NCBI GenBank assembly: GCA_959605275.1
Contig: CAUHFD010000039.1
Coordinates: forward strand, 1 to 16,227
Length of the DNA stretch: 16,227 nt
Source: an uncultured Eubacteriales bacterium
Lineage (GTDB): Bacteria > Bacillota > Clostridia > Oscillospirales > Ruminococcaceae
Direction: 5' to 3'
Shown: piece by piece, positions 7,077 through 14,703 of the stretch
Layout: each line of letters opens with the position of its first letter
Numbering within the stretch: position 1 is the stretch's first letter
The notes under the pieces: model-generated
The model's database searches: none
Told to the model about the DNA's origin: nothing
What the model saw: only the letters and a program-made list of their open reading frames with translations
Position numbers and translations under genes: made by a program

Positions 7077-7703
7077 TTATAAAGAAGATTCCGAAAACGC
7101 CTTTATTTTTTCATCAATATCCAAAAGCATTTCGCGGAGTTTTGCCAGTTCATTCTGATGCCGTTCCCCGGTGAGCTGCATTTTTGTATTCAGCTCTGCA
7201 ATTTCAGTTTTATATTGATAGGTACTTTCTTTTGCCGCTTGTTCTTTTTGATATATGGTATTTTCCAGTTCTTTTTGTTTCAAAATCAACTGTTTCTGCT
7301 CCAACTGATACTGTTGCAGTCTGCTTTCCAGAAAAGTATTTTTCGCTTTCATTTCAGCGGCAATGCTCACATAGTTTTCATTCTCTTCTATCTGCTTTTT
7401 CATATTTTCATTTTCCAGCATCAGTCTTTCAATGTTTGCTGACTGATCCTCGACCAATTCCAGTTTGGCAGCCAGCCTTTGATTTTCTTGCTCAAGTGTC
7501 GCATAGTTGTTTTTCGCAGTTTCCAATTCTTTAGTTACCATCTTCAGGTTGTTTTTGAGCTGATCTGTTTTTTCTTCATAGGAGGCTGATGATGACTGCA
7601 TCGTATTATGAAGATTTGCCAAATACTCATCAACATCTTTTTTTTCATAACCTAAAAGCTTTGTTTTAAAGGTAACACCTTTGGTGTAAAATGCAGGTTG
7701 CAT
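7077..7703 (-). CDS. DivIVA-domain coiled-coil protein
   Basis: The N-terminus (YTKGVTFKTKLLGYEKKDVDEYL) matches the DivIVA/GpsB membrane-binding domain: a Phe-containing start, the invariant GY, then an acidic helix ending VDEYL. The rest of the 208-residue product is almost entirely coiled coil rich in Glu, Lys, Gln and Leu. Such proteins bind curved membrane at poles or septa and recruit partners by their coiled coils. I chose the ATG at 7703 because GAAGG lies seven bases ahead and the distance to the GY motif then fits the family. In-frame ATGs at 7724 (after GGTGATT) and further up to 7790 are alternatives, but those above about 7783 would precede the predicted start of transcription. 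It is the last gene of the tad side and could help place the pilus machine, but that is inference. True DivIVA versus a paralogue cannot be settled here. Confidence 0.85.
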   Translation of the reverse strand: MQPAFYTKGVTFKTKLLGYEKKDVDEYLANLHNTMQSSSASYEEKTDQLKNNLKMVTKELETAKNNYATLEQENQRLAAKLELVEDQSANIERLMLENENMKKQIEENENYVSIAAEMKAKNTFLESRLQQYQLEQKQLILKQKELENTIYQKEQAAKESTYQYKTEIAELNTKMQLTGERHQNELAKLREMLLDIDEKIKAFSESSL

Positions 7704-7789
7704 ATCTATACCTTCAGCATGCATACTAATCACCATTCTTTTCCATATTTGCTTTCTTACCATGCAGGGTTTCATTCCTCCGCTGTACA

Positions 7790-7818
7790 TTTATATTAAA
7801 GCAGCCGGAGCATGAAAA
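7790..7818 (-). promoter_or_regulatory. Possible promoter of the DivIVA-like gene
   Basis: The minus strand carries TTTTCA (4 of 6), 17 bases, then TATAAA (5 of 6). Transcription would begin near 7783, downstream of the first in-frame ATG of the long reading frame, which supports a later translation start. Confidence 0.35.
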
Positions 7819-7864
7819 TATCATTTTCTTATGTTGAACTTAAATGATCATAAGCCGGATGTTT

Positions 7865-8230
7865 TCATCCTTGTTCTTCTGTAACGCTCATAACCGAAAG
7901 GATATCCCCAGTACGAATGCCGTACTTATCAGCCATGCCCTCCGGCAATTCCAAAACCGATCGGGCATTTTTGATCTTTGGCATGATTTTTCCGGTATCA
8001 ATGCAGGGCATAACAGAAATTACTTTCATGTCATGATCCAGGTATACCGCATCAATATTCATTTTCATAAAAAAAGTATGAATTTGATTACAGGGAAGCA
8101 ACAAAAGTCCCGAAAAGCCATTAAAACTTTTTTGTCCCATCAATCCCATGAATCGTCTAAAAAAAGTATCCGCGATTCCTATTTTTTCAAAGATCAGCAG
8201 AGAGCCTATATATACGTTACCGATTTTCAT
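7865..8230 (-). CDS. DUF192 family protein
   Basis: This is a 121-residue small protein with the DUF192 pattern: an N-terminal TFFRRFMGLMG segment, a central FFMKMNIDAVYLDHD strand region (family FWMKNT..PLDVLFLD) and VLELPEGMADKYGIRTGD near the end. Its length is usual for the family. It lacks the N-terminal signal peptide seen in many Gram-negative members. The ATG at 8230 is preferred to one at 8236 because GAGAGGT lies seven bases from the former and only two from the latter. The molecular role of DUF192 is not established. In my recollection it recurs beside tad loci in Gram-positive bacteria, so a link to pilus function is reasonable but unproven. It is separated from tadC by the hairpin array. 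Confidence 0.88.
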   Translation of the reverse strand: MKIGNVYIGSLLIFEKIGIADTFFRRFMGLMGQKSFNGFSGLLLLPCNQIHTFFMKMNIDAVYLDHDMKVISVMPCIDTGKIMPKIKNARSVLELPEGMADKYGIRTGDILSVMSVTEEQG

Positions 8231-8268
8231 CAACATTACCTCTCATTTTGGGGTTTATTTAATGTCTG

Positions 8269-8505
8269 CTGAACAAGCGAAAAACCTAGTCGCGAAGCGG
8301 ATTTAAAGAGGTTTTTCGCTTGTTCAGGTGCAAGGTTTTTGAAGAATATTTGTCAAAAACCTTGCACCTTGTCCTCGGCCGTTTCCCGGTCGAGGACAAG
8401 GACAGACGGCAATCAATGCGAGCTAACCTCAGAAATTAAGGATTTCTGAGGGTTTTCGGGGCATCAACGCCCCGAAAACATAATATCGTTCACAAACGGT
8501 ATTAT
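8269..8505. repeat. Array of six consecutive hairpin-forming inverted repeats
   Basis: Six inverted repeats lie almost edge to edge. H1 is 8269-8287/8309-8327 (19 bp). H2 is 8326-8342/8353-8369 (17 bp). H3 is 8367-8381/8387-8401 (15 bp, one G-U). After a 25-base spacer, H4 is 8427-8436/8442-8451 (10 bp), H5 is 8452-8462/8469-8479 (11 bp) and H6 is 8480-8490/8495-8505 (11 bp, one G-U). The arms of different hairpins are not copies of each other. None is followed by a proper U tract on either strand, so they are not ordinary terminators. The run fills nearly the whole interval between tadC and the DUF192 gene and has no coding capacity. Confidence 0.9.
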
Positions 8506-8515
8506 TCAGTGAGCA

Positions 8516-9430
8516 TTATTTAAATTGCTCCATCAATTGAATCGCTACCGGCGCCATTAAAATAATAATCAGTACCGGAAGAATAAAAATAACCATTGGA
8601 ATAATCATTTTTACCGGAGCCTTCATACCTTTTTCCTGTGCTGTTTGCCGCCGCATATCACGCATGGAAGCCGACTGTACGGCAAGCACGTTTTTAATCG
8701 GTATTCCAAGCTGTTCCGCCTGAATCACAGCAGAAACAAACACCTTTAATTCCTGAATGTCGGCACATTCGGCAAGTCTTGTAAAAGCTTCCTTTCTGGG
8801 TTTGCCCATCTGCGTTTCACGCAGAACCATTTGAAATTCGTCTACAATAACACCTTTCATCTTTCCGGACATCTGTGAAATAGCTTCATCCAACCCTAAT
8901 CCTGCCTCTACGCTCACCATCAGAATATCCATAACCTCCGGTAATTGATGCTGAATCTGGGTACGTCTTTTTTCTGTTTTGGAGCGCAAAAAAAGAATAG
9001 GGCTCACAATTCCAATCAGCAATCCCACCGTCAAAATCAGCAGCCGTATCCCCATATCTCTTACCAACCCGAAGGCAATCATAAAGGCTGTCAAAAAAGA
9101 AAGCAGGAGCATAACCGTCTTTACGGCAGTATACTCTGAAACAGAAAGGGAAATGCCGGCATACCGAAGCGCCTTTTCCAACGCCTGATTGTCCTGGCGC
9201 TTGTTCTTCGGAATCAGAAAGGTCAATCTTCGTAAAATGCCGGAGATGATCGGCTTAAAAAAACGATCGTAAAAAGATTTTTCCAGCTCTTCATACTTTT
9301 CAACTTTTACCTTTCTTACAGCGTCTGAAATACGGCGCGCTTTTAAATCGGCTTCCTTACCTAAAGGGCCTAATAGAAGAAGAACCAATATAAATGAAGT
9401 GACCGAAGCCGTCACTATTACCAACGCCAT
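8516..9430 (-). CDS. tadC: TadC-like inner-membrane platform protein (type II secretion F domain)
   Basis: This 304-residue membrane protein has an N-terminal helix (about 1-22), a pair of helices near 105-150, a cytoplasmic T2SF segment including VEAGLGLDEAISQM and RETQMGKPRKEAFTRLAE, and C-terminal helices ending in PVAIQLMEQFK. The glycine-containing helix pair VSVEAGL..A and the order after tadB identify it as the second platform subunit of a Tad system. TadB and TadC together form the membrane base on which TadA acts. The ATG at 9430 has AGGAAGGG eight bases ahead. It lies 96 bases after the tadB stop, with no promoter that I can see in the gap. Confidence 0.92.
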   Translation of the reverse strand: MALVIVTASVTSFILVLLLLGPLGKEADLKARRISDAVRKVKVEKYEELEKSFYDRFFKPIISGILRRLTFLIPKNKRQDNQALEKALRYAGISLSVSEYTAVKTVMLLLSFLTAFMIAFGLVRDMGIRLLILTVGLLIGIVSPILFLRSKTEKRRTQIQHQLPEVMDILMVSVEAGLGLDEAISQMSGKMKGVIVDEFQMVLRETQMGKPRKEAFTRLAECADIQELKVFVSAVIQAEQLGIPIKNVLAVQSASMRDMRRQTAQEKGMKAPVKMIIPMVIFILPVLIIILMAPVAIQLMEQFK

Positions 9431-9526
9431 ATCAATTGCCCTTCCTAATTAAATTTTCTTTTTGCCTGACATATACGGACAAAAAGAGCAGAAATTCCAT
9501 TTTACCAAGTCCTGTTTGTCGATACG

Positions 9527-10504
9527 CTAATAATCGATTTTAATAATTTTAGAGATGCAAAAAAAGCCGATTCCCTCCATAAGAGCGCAAAGGACCAACA
9601 ACCCGATTCCTAACTGCGTTTCAAAAAACACCTGAAAATATTCGGGATTCAAAACCATCAATATTAAACCAACTCCGAGCGGAAGAAGACCGATAATAAT
9701 CCCGGACACCCGTCCGGTAGCAGTCATTACTTTAATGTCATTTTGTACTTTGATCCTGCTCAATATCGTAGAGGAAATATTATTCAATATTTCGCTCAAA
9801 TTTCCACCCACCTGACGCTGAATCAATATCGCCGAAACCATCAATTCCAAGTCCTTGCTTTTGATTCTGTCAACAAGTCCGTTTAATGCATCTTCGATCG
9901 TGCTGCCGTATTTGATTTCTCTTAATACACGGCTGAATTCTTTGGAAATCGGTTCCGGCATTTCTTTTGAAATACTGACCATCGCCTGTTGAAGAGACAA
10001 ACCGGAACGCAAACAATTGCTCATGATCGTCAAACTGTCGCCAAGCTGATTCGTAAACAAAGTCATTCTTTTTGCGTATTTTGATTTAATATAAAACACA
10101 GGTACGATACCGCCAATCAGCCCAAGTCCCACTGCTGCAATAAAATGAAATGTGATAAGATACCCCGCCAACGCCGGTAAAAATATAGCGAAACACCAAA
10201 TTCCTATAAATTCCTGGGGTTTTAACATAATACCGGCAAGAGCAAGCTTTTCCCCCAACAGTTCCAGGAGTCGTGTTCCTTTATAGGATTGCACCGTTCT
10301 GCTTCTGCTCTTCTTTTTCTTTACATCTTTTTTGATATTCTGCTGTTGCTCTCTGTGCGGCAGGTTTTCAACTCGTTTTTCCACCATCAACTTTTCTCGT
10401 TTGATACGGTATACCACTATGCAGATAATCATGTATAGAAACGAACTGATCAAAATGCAAACAGCAAGCGGAAAAAACCGAATCTCACTGAAACCAGTCA
10501 TCAT
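9527..10504 (-). CDS. tadB: TadB-like inner-membrane platform protein (type II secretion F domain)
   Basis: This is a 325-residue protein with an N-terminal helix (about 10-30), a basic linker rich in Lys and Arg (KKDVKKKKSRSR), central helices and the T2SF domain containing LGDSLTIMSNCLRSGLSLQQAM and REIKYGSTIEDALNGLVDRI, then two C-terminal helices. It is the partner of TadC and the contact for the TadA ATPase. The reading frame extends to 10639, but that part lies inside tadA. I place the start at the ATG pair 10504/10501, which follows GGGGTGGCGGTG and overlaps the end of tadA by 20 bases, suggesting translational coupling. The predicted product then starts MMTGFSEIRFFPLAV with its helix at the normal place. 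Confidence 0.92.
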   Translation of the reverse strand: MMTGFSEIRFFPLAVCILISSFLYMIICIVVYRIKREKLMVEKRVENLPHREQQQNIKKDVKKKKSRSRTVQSYKGTRLLELLGEKLALAGIMLKPQEFIGIWCFAIFLPALAGYLITFHFIAAVGLGLIGGIVPVFYIKSKYAKRMTLFTNQLGDSLTIMSNCLRSGLSLQQAMVSISKEMPEPISKEFSRVLREIKYGSTIEDALNGLVDRIKSKDLELMVSAILIQRQVGGNLSEILNNISSTILSRIKVQNDIKVMTATGRVSGIIIGLLPLGVGLILMVLNPEYFQVFFETQLGIGLLVLCALMEGIGFFCISKIIKIDY

Positions 10505-11819
10505 ACACCGCCACCCCGTTATTCCGTATTTTTTCCATACACAAAGGATGAATACCCGTGCTTGAAAAAGAGCCGATAAATTTTCCGTTCGAGTCAACCT
10601 GACCGGAGGTTTTATAATGAAATATTTCCTGCAGCACAATCATATCGCCCTCCATGCCGCAAACCTCGGAAATACTAAGCACCTTCCGTGTTCCGTCCCG
10701 CATACGGCTTTGCTGAACAACGATATCAATAGCAGAAGCAATTTGTTCCCGTATGGCACGCAGCGGCAGTTCCATCCCGCTCATCAGCACCATTGTTTCA
10801 ATACGTGACAGCGCATCTCTTGGAGAGTTTGCGTGAGTGGTTGTCAAGGAACCGTCATGACCGGTATTCATTGCCTGAAGCATGTCAAGCGCCTCTCCGG
10901 AACGTACCTCTCCGACAATGATCCGATCCGGCCGCATTCTAAGGGCATTTTTTACAAGGTCGCGAATCGTAATTTGCCCGCGACCCTCCAAATTAGAAGG
11001 ACGTGACTCCAAAGTAATCACATGCTCTTGTCCCAATTGCAGTTCCGCTGCATCCTCAATTGTCACAATGCGTTCATTTTCCGGAATGAATGACGACAAG
11101 ACATTCAAAAGTGTGGTTTTCCCGCTTCCCGTTCCCCCGGAAACCACAACGTTTAATTTTCCTTTTACGCATGCTTCCAGAAAGGAAATCATATTTTGGG
11201 TAACAGAATGAAATTCTATCAAATTTTGCGCTGAAAAAGGTTTTTGAGAAAATTTACGAATGGTAATCACAGGACCAACTAATGAAATCGGGGGAATCAC
11301 CGCATTCACGCGGGAGCCGTCCGCCAGACGCGCATCTACCATCGGGCTTGCTTCGTCAATATGCCGTCCGACTCCGCTGACAATTCGATCAATAATATTC
11401 ATCACATGATCATTATCGCGGAAACAAAGCTCCGATCGTTGTATCCTGCCCCGCTTTTCATAAAAGATTTTATTCGGTCCGTTCACCATAATTTCGGTTA
11501 CATCAGGATCAGACAGCAAACTGTCTATTGGACCGTAACCCATAATATCATTATATAATTCATTTCCGATTTTCGCGCGATCCGGTCTGGAAACAGATGG
11601 GTTTTCCCGCTCCAAAACATCTGAAATAACCTTACGAACGTAATCCTCGTTCAGTTCTGACTGTGTATTTTTATTCAGTTCATAAATAATCAAGGAAAGT
11701 GCATCTTTCTTAACCTGTATAAATTCGTCCCGGGCTGGCAGGTCATTTTCCTTGACAGAATCGGAACCGTTTGCTCCCGCAGACATTGACAACCCGTTCA
11801 TTTTATCTAACAGTCCCAC
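10485..11819 (-). CDS. tadA: TadA/CpaF secretion ATPase of the Tad pilus
   Basis: This 444-residue cytoplasmic ATPase (GspE/VirB11 superfamily) powers Flp pilin assembly. Motifs in order, numbered from my start, are: YNDIMGYGPIDSLLSDPDVTEIMVNG in the N-terminal domain, Walker A GGTGSGKTT (228-236), Asp box TIEDAAEL (253-260), Walker B RPDRIIVGEVRSGEALDML (about 296-314) and His box TGHDGSLTTTHANS (319-332). All catalytic elements are intact. I choose the GTG at 11819, which has AGGAGA six bases ahead. A longer frame to a GTG at 11843 would overlap tadZ and place the ribosome binding site inside the gene. The gap to the tadZ stop is 13 bases, so the two are coupled. Confidence 0.95.
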   Translation of the reverse strand: MGLLDKMNGLSMSAGANGSDSVKENDLPARDEFIQVKKDALSLIIYELNKNTQSELNEDYVRKVISDVLERENPSVSRPDRAKIGNELYNDIMGYGPIDSLLSDPDVTEIMVNGPNKIFYEKRGRIQRSELCFRDNDHVMNIIDRIVSGVGRHIDEASPMVDARLADGSRVNAVIPPISLVGPVITIRKFSQKPFSAQNLIEFHSVTQNMISFLEACVKGKLNVVVSGGTGSGKTTLLNVLSSFIPENERIVTIEDAAELQLGQEHVITLESRPSNLEGRGQITIRDLVKNALRMRPDRIIVGEVRSGEALDMLQAMNTGHDGSLTTTHANSPRDALSRIETMVLMSGMELPLRAIREQIASAIDIVVQQSRMRDGTRKVLSISEVCGMEGDMIVLQEIFHYKTSGQVDSNGKFIGSFSSTGIHPLCMEKIRNNGVAVYDDWFQ

Positions 11820-11832
11820 TGTCCGTCTCCTC

Positions 11833-12960
11833 TCACAGCTCACCGGCTAACATTTTTCCGAAAACTGTCTGGAAATCCATTGCCAGTCTGGTCTTTTTCG
11901 GTAAAAGAATAAGCGGAGAACCTTTGCTGATACTTGCAGACACCGTCTTTTCGTCCTCATGGAGCGTCCCGATAATCGGGTAAGCGCAATTGTTTTTGAT
12001 ATCCTTTAGCGACAATGTCCCGCTTCCCAAACGATTTAACAGCAATTTAAACTTATCATGCTGCTGTAACGACTGCATTACCTTCTGAACCTGAAACACG
12101 TCTTTCAAAGAGGCGATATCGGGAGTTGCAACATATAAAACCGTATCCGAATTTTCAATTGCCGCCAAGGTTGTATTGTTGAGCACCACCGGCAAATCAA
12201 TGATGATTACATCATAATACGGACGCATGATGCTAAGCAGCTTTTCGATATGTTCCTCTGTGATGTATTCTGCACTCTCGGGTGATTTCGGCGCCGGCAG
12301 AATATTCAGACCGCTGCTGTGCAAAACAGTAAAGCTGTTAATGGTATCAATGGTAATATTACTGCCTTCCTGCACCAATTCTGATATCGTATCTTTGGGA
12401 TTGATATCCAGATAAAGGCTCACATCGCCGAAGTAAAAGCTTGCGTCTATCAATAACGTCTTCTTTTTTCTCTGTGTAAACAAAAGCGCAAGATTGGTGG
12501 CAATCATGGTTTTTCCGCTGCCGCCTTTGGCGCTGTAAACCGAAAGAATCTGTGCATTCGTGATTCTTCTTTGATCATCGGTCAAACGTTTTTTTTCAAT
12601 CGCGTTTAGATTGGAAACACGGGAAACAAACTCATCCGCATCAATGGAAGTTCCGACGATCATATGGAATCCGAATTCAACCGTACTGCTGTTATGTTCG
12701 ATATTTTCATCATCGGTTGCCATCACCAGCAGTACTCCCGGCATAGATACATATATTCTGCGTGATAGTTCATATATTAAATGATCGCCCTCATCCATAC
12801 ATAAAACAACATCCGGATAAATTCCGTTTATTTTCAGGAACGAATCCGACTTACATTCTACATATGCAGAGATGGCAAAATTCTCATTTTCTAAAAGATT
12901 TTTAGCGGTGATACGGCTTTCTGTTTCGGATGCAACCACTATCACCTTCAGCTTATTCAC
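11833..12960 (-). CDS. tadZ: TadZ/CpaE, MinD-like localisation ATPase of the Tad pilus
   Basis: The product has 375 residues: an N-terminal receiver-like domain (KLKVIVVASETESR onward, about 1-115) without an obvious phosphorylation cluster, then a MinD/ParA-type ATPase. The deviant Walker A is KGGSGKT (145-151), followed by the A' segment LLIDASFYFGDVSLYL (169-184) and Walker B VIIIDLPVVL. TadZ proteins place the pilus machine, often at a pole, and bind TadA. The GTG at 12960 overlaps the cpaB stop (GTGAATAA) and has GGGAGG eight bases ahead. The longer frame, starting at 13032, lies within cpaB and adds 24 residues unlike the family. Confidence 0.92.
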   Translation of the reverse strand: MNKLKVIVVASETESRITAKNLLENENFAISAYVECKSDSFLKINGIYPDVVLCMDEGDHLIYELSRRIYVSMPGVLLVMATDDENIEHNSSTVEFGFHMIVGTSIDADEFVSRVSNLNAIEKKRLTDDQRRITNAQILSVYSAKGGSGKTMIATNLALLFTQRKKKTLLIDASFYFGDVSLYLDINPKDTISELVQEGSNITIDTINSFTVLHSSGLNILPAPKSPESAEYITEEHIEKLLSIMRPYYDVIIIDLPVVLNNTTLAAIENSDTVLYVATPDIASLKDVFQVQKVMQSLQQHDKFKLLLNRLGSGTLSLKDIKNNCAYPIIGTLHEDEKTVSASISKGSPLILLPKKTRLAMDFQTVFGKMLAGEL

Positions 12961-13633
12961 TCTTTTTTCCTCCCTTCGCAGTATCCTTGTCCGCCGATGC
13001 GAACGCGGATTCCAGGACGGGACGGATAACACCGGACTCCTGATATTTTATAAAATTAAAAACATCTTTTTCCGGCATCACCAAGGTAATCGTTTTATAT
13101 TCCAACGCATTTCGAGAATAGCTTTCACTGACCCGAATAACCGGCACATTCTTATATAGCACGGTCACTTCGGAAGTTTGATCAGCCTTTTCTTTAACCA
13201 TAGTGAGGGTGACTTTATCCCCCTCTTTGATATATCCTGCTGTTCCGGTAATGATTGATACATCTAAGGTAACGGCATATTCCCCTTTTTCCAGTTCGTA
13301 CGAAAGATGATTTTGCGCTCGGTCGCCCTGTGCCGCAATACGCGAAGTAAGTATCTGCTCATTTGCAACAAACGACTCTACCGCCAACCGTCCGACAAGC
13401 TGGGCAGTATTATCGGTTGTCCCACTCATCACTGACTCTTTAGGCAAAGAGATTGTTTTTACCATTTCTGCCGTAATAATGGTATCTTTTTCAATGTTTG
13501 TTGCAGCAACAGCTACATTCATTCGTTCCACATTCTCCGGCAGACTCTTATCCTCCAGATAAGAGGCGAATCGATAAATAGAAAACGCGGTAAGAATTGC
13601 AAAGATTGCCGCTATAATATAAACCTTTTTCAT
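12953..13633 (-). CDS. cpaB: CpaB/RcpC pilus assembly protein with SAF domain
   Basis: This 226-residue protein has one N-terminal membrane helix (KKVYIIAAIFAILTAFSIYRF) and an extracytoplasmic SAF domain (VAVAATNIEKDTIITAEMVKTISLP, then GRLAVESFVANEQILTSRI). A C-terminal region holds YAVTLDV and GDKVTL strands, typical of Flp pilus CpaB/RcpC. In Gram-negative systems it works with the secretin; here no secretin is present, so it probably acts at the wall side of the membrane. The ATG at 13633 has GGGAGA seven bases ahead; the ATG at 13639 is too close to that site. It ends in a GGKKSE tail encoded by the stretch that also serves as the tadZ ribosome binding site. Confidence 0.9.
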   Translation of the reverse strand: MKKVYIIAAIFAILTAFSIYRFASYLEDKSLPENVERMNVAVAATNIEKDTIITAEMVKTISLPKESVMSGTTDNTAQLVGRLAVESFVANEQILTSRIAAQGDRAQNHLSYELEKGEYAVTLDVSIITGTAGYIKEGDKVTLTMVKEKADQTSEVTVLYKNVPVIRVSESYSRNALEYKTITLVMPEKDVFNFIKYQESGVIRPVLESAFASADKDTAKGGKKSE

Positions 13634-13646
13634 TCGCATTCTCCCG

Positions 13647-14615
13647 TTATTTGATTAATGATATACTGACAGACCCGAAAAAGTTGTCCCCTTCCACATC
13701 AGATGACGGAAAAAGAGAACCTACATACGAGCCGATGATTTCTCCTTGATTGGTGTATCCTTCTATAACAAAGGGGGCAAATCCGGTTACTCTGATATCC
13801 GCGCTTCCTGCATTTTCATAAACCAGGATCATAATCACCAGCGGACAGCCCGGAACATAATGGTCCGCATTACAGTGTGTACCGTCATGCCAATGGTTGC
13901 AACGGGCAAATCGATAACTGCATCCTTCGCTTACTGCACTGTTGACGTTACCTGATCTGTTGTACAGCTCCTGTCCCACATAAAGAGTTCCCTCATATCC
14001 ATAAGTCATCCAGCGTTTAAAATTAGGAGCGCCTCCCGTTGATGAGCCATCCAGAAAGATAAAGCCAAAATTACCGTTTGAACCGCCGCCCCCTCCGTAT
14101 TTCAACGTCAAGTGTTCGGTCTGTCCACTTTCAATAGCCTGGTTGATCTCATCCTGGTTGATGCCGATCGGAACAACGCCGCTCATGCTTCCCGTGGGGA
14201 CAGCGCCGACAGCAGAGGAAATAGGTGCGTTTAACTGCGAAAATCCCACCACTTTAGCAAAATAGGTAGGAATTGAAATGTTCACATCTATGTCAATTCG
14301 ATGAATGCGACCGTTTGTTTCGCTGAATGAAATATTTTCATTGGTTAAATGCAAGAATTTATTTTTCGCGGCGTATTCTTTTGCCGTAGCGTAAATCTGT
14401 TCAATGGTAGCAGTGTCTCCCGATGATGCAGGCAAAAAAGCTCCTGCAGCAAGCACTGCTGCATCCGCCGCGTTTTGAGCCTCAGACATCTTAACATATG
14501 CGGCGCCGATATCAACCACAAGAGCGCTGATTGCCAACAGAGCCGTAATTAAAAATGCAACAAAAACGGTGATATCTCCGTCTTCGGAATGTATCCAACT
14601 TTGTTCTTTTGCCAT
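13647..14615 (-). CDS. TadG-like pilus-associated surface protein
   Basis: The product has 322 residues. It starts with a short leader and a hydrophobic helix (SEDGDITVFVAFLITALLAISALVVDIG, split for reading as EDG-D then helix), followed by MSEAQNAADAAVLAAG, the hallmark of TadG-like N-terminal domains. The EDG-D junction resembles a prepilin cleavage site, but the Glu normally at +5 is Phe, so processing by TadV is uncertain. The outer part has a GGGGG linker, a WMTYGYEGTLYVGQEL segment recurrent in Gram-positive TadG-like proteins, and a Cys/His cluster at about 232-257 (four Cys, four His). I use the ATG at 14615 after AAGGAATGGCGATT; an ATG at 14627 abuts the AAGGA. Role by family: surface or pilus-tip component of the Tad system. 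Confidence 0.85.
   Translation of the reverse strand: MAKEQSWIHSEDGDITVFVAFLITALLAISALVVDIGAAYVKMSEAQNAADAAVLAAGAFLPASSGDTATIEQIYATAKEYAAKNKFLHLTNENISFSETNGRIHRIDIDVNISIPTYFAKVVGFSQLNAPISSAVGAVPTGSMSGVVPIGINQDEINQAIESGQTEHLTLKYGGGGGSNGNFGFIFLDGSSTGGAPNFKRWMTYGYEGTLYVGQELYNRSGNVNSAVSEGCSYRFARCNHWHDGTHCNADHYVPGCPLVIMILVYENAGSADIRVTGFAPFVIEGYTNQGEIIGSYVGSLFPSSDVEGDNFFGSVSISLIK
13845..13922 (-). other. Cys/His-rich segment in the TadG-like protein
   Basis: Within this stretch of the gene the residues (my numbering) are C232, C239, H241, H243, H247, C248, H252 and C257. The spacing would allow two disulfides outside the cell or one metal site. Which of these applies cannot be decided from sequence. 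Confidence 0.55.
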
Positions 14616-14643
14616 TTTAATCGCCATTCCTTTTGAAGTTGGT

Positions 14644-14667
14644 TTTTGCCCTCATTGATGGGCAAAA
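14644..14667. repeat. 8-bp inverted repeat before the TadG-like gene
   Basis: TTTTGCCC (14644-14651) and GGGCAAAA (14660-14667) flank an 8-base loop in the gap between the TadE-like and TadG-like genes. On the minus strand it is followed by A-rich sequence, not U, so it is more likely an mRNA processing or stability hairpin than a terminator. Confidence 0.55.
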
Positions 14668-14703
14668 GAAACGAGCGGAGCATGAAAACGATATTTGACA
14701 CCG

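Noticed and set aside
8269..8505. CRISPR array or integron attC sites for the hairpin run
   Set aside because: No repeat unit recurs at regular spacing, the arms of the six hairpins differ from each other, and there are no cas or integrase genes nearby.
7807..14690. 13-base match CGGAGCATGAAAA at about 7806 and 14676
   Set aside because: Both sites are intergenic, but a match of this length is expected by chance in 16 kb and similarity does not extend on either side.
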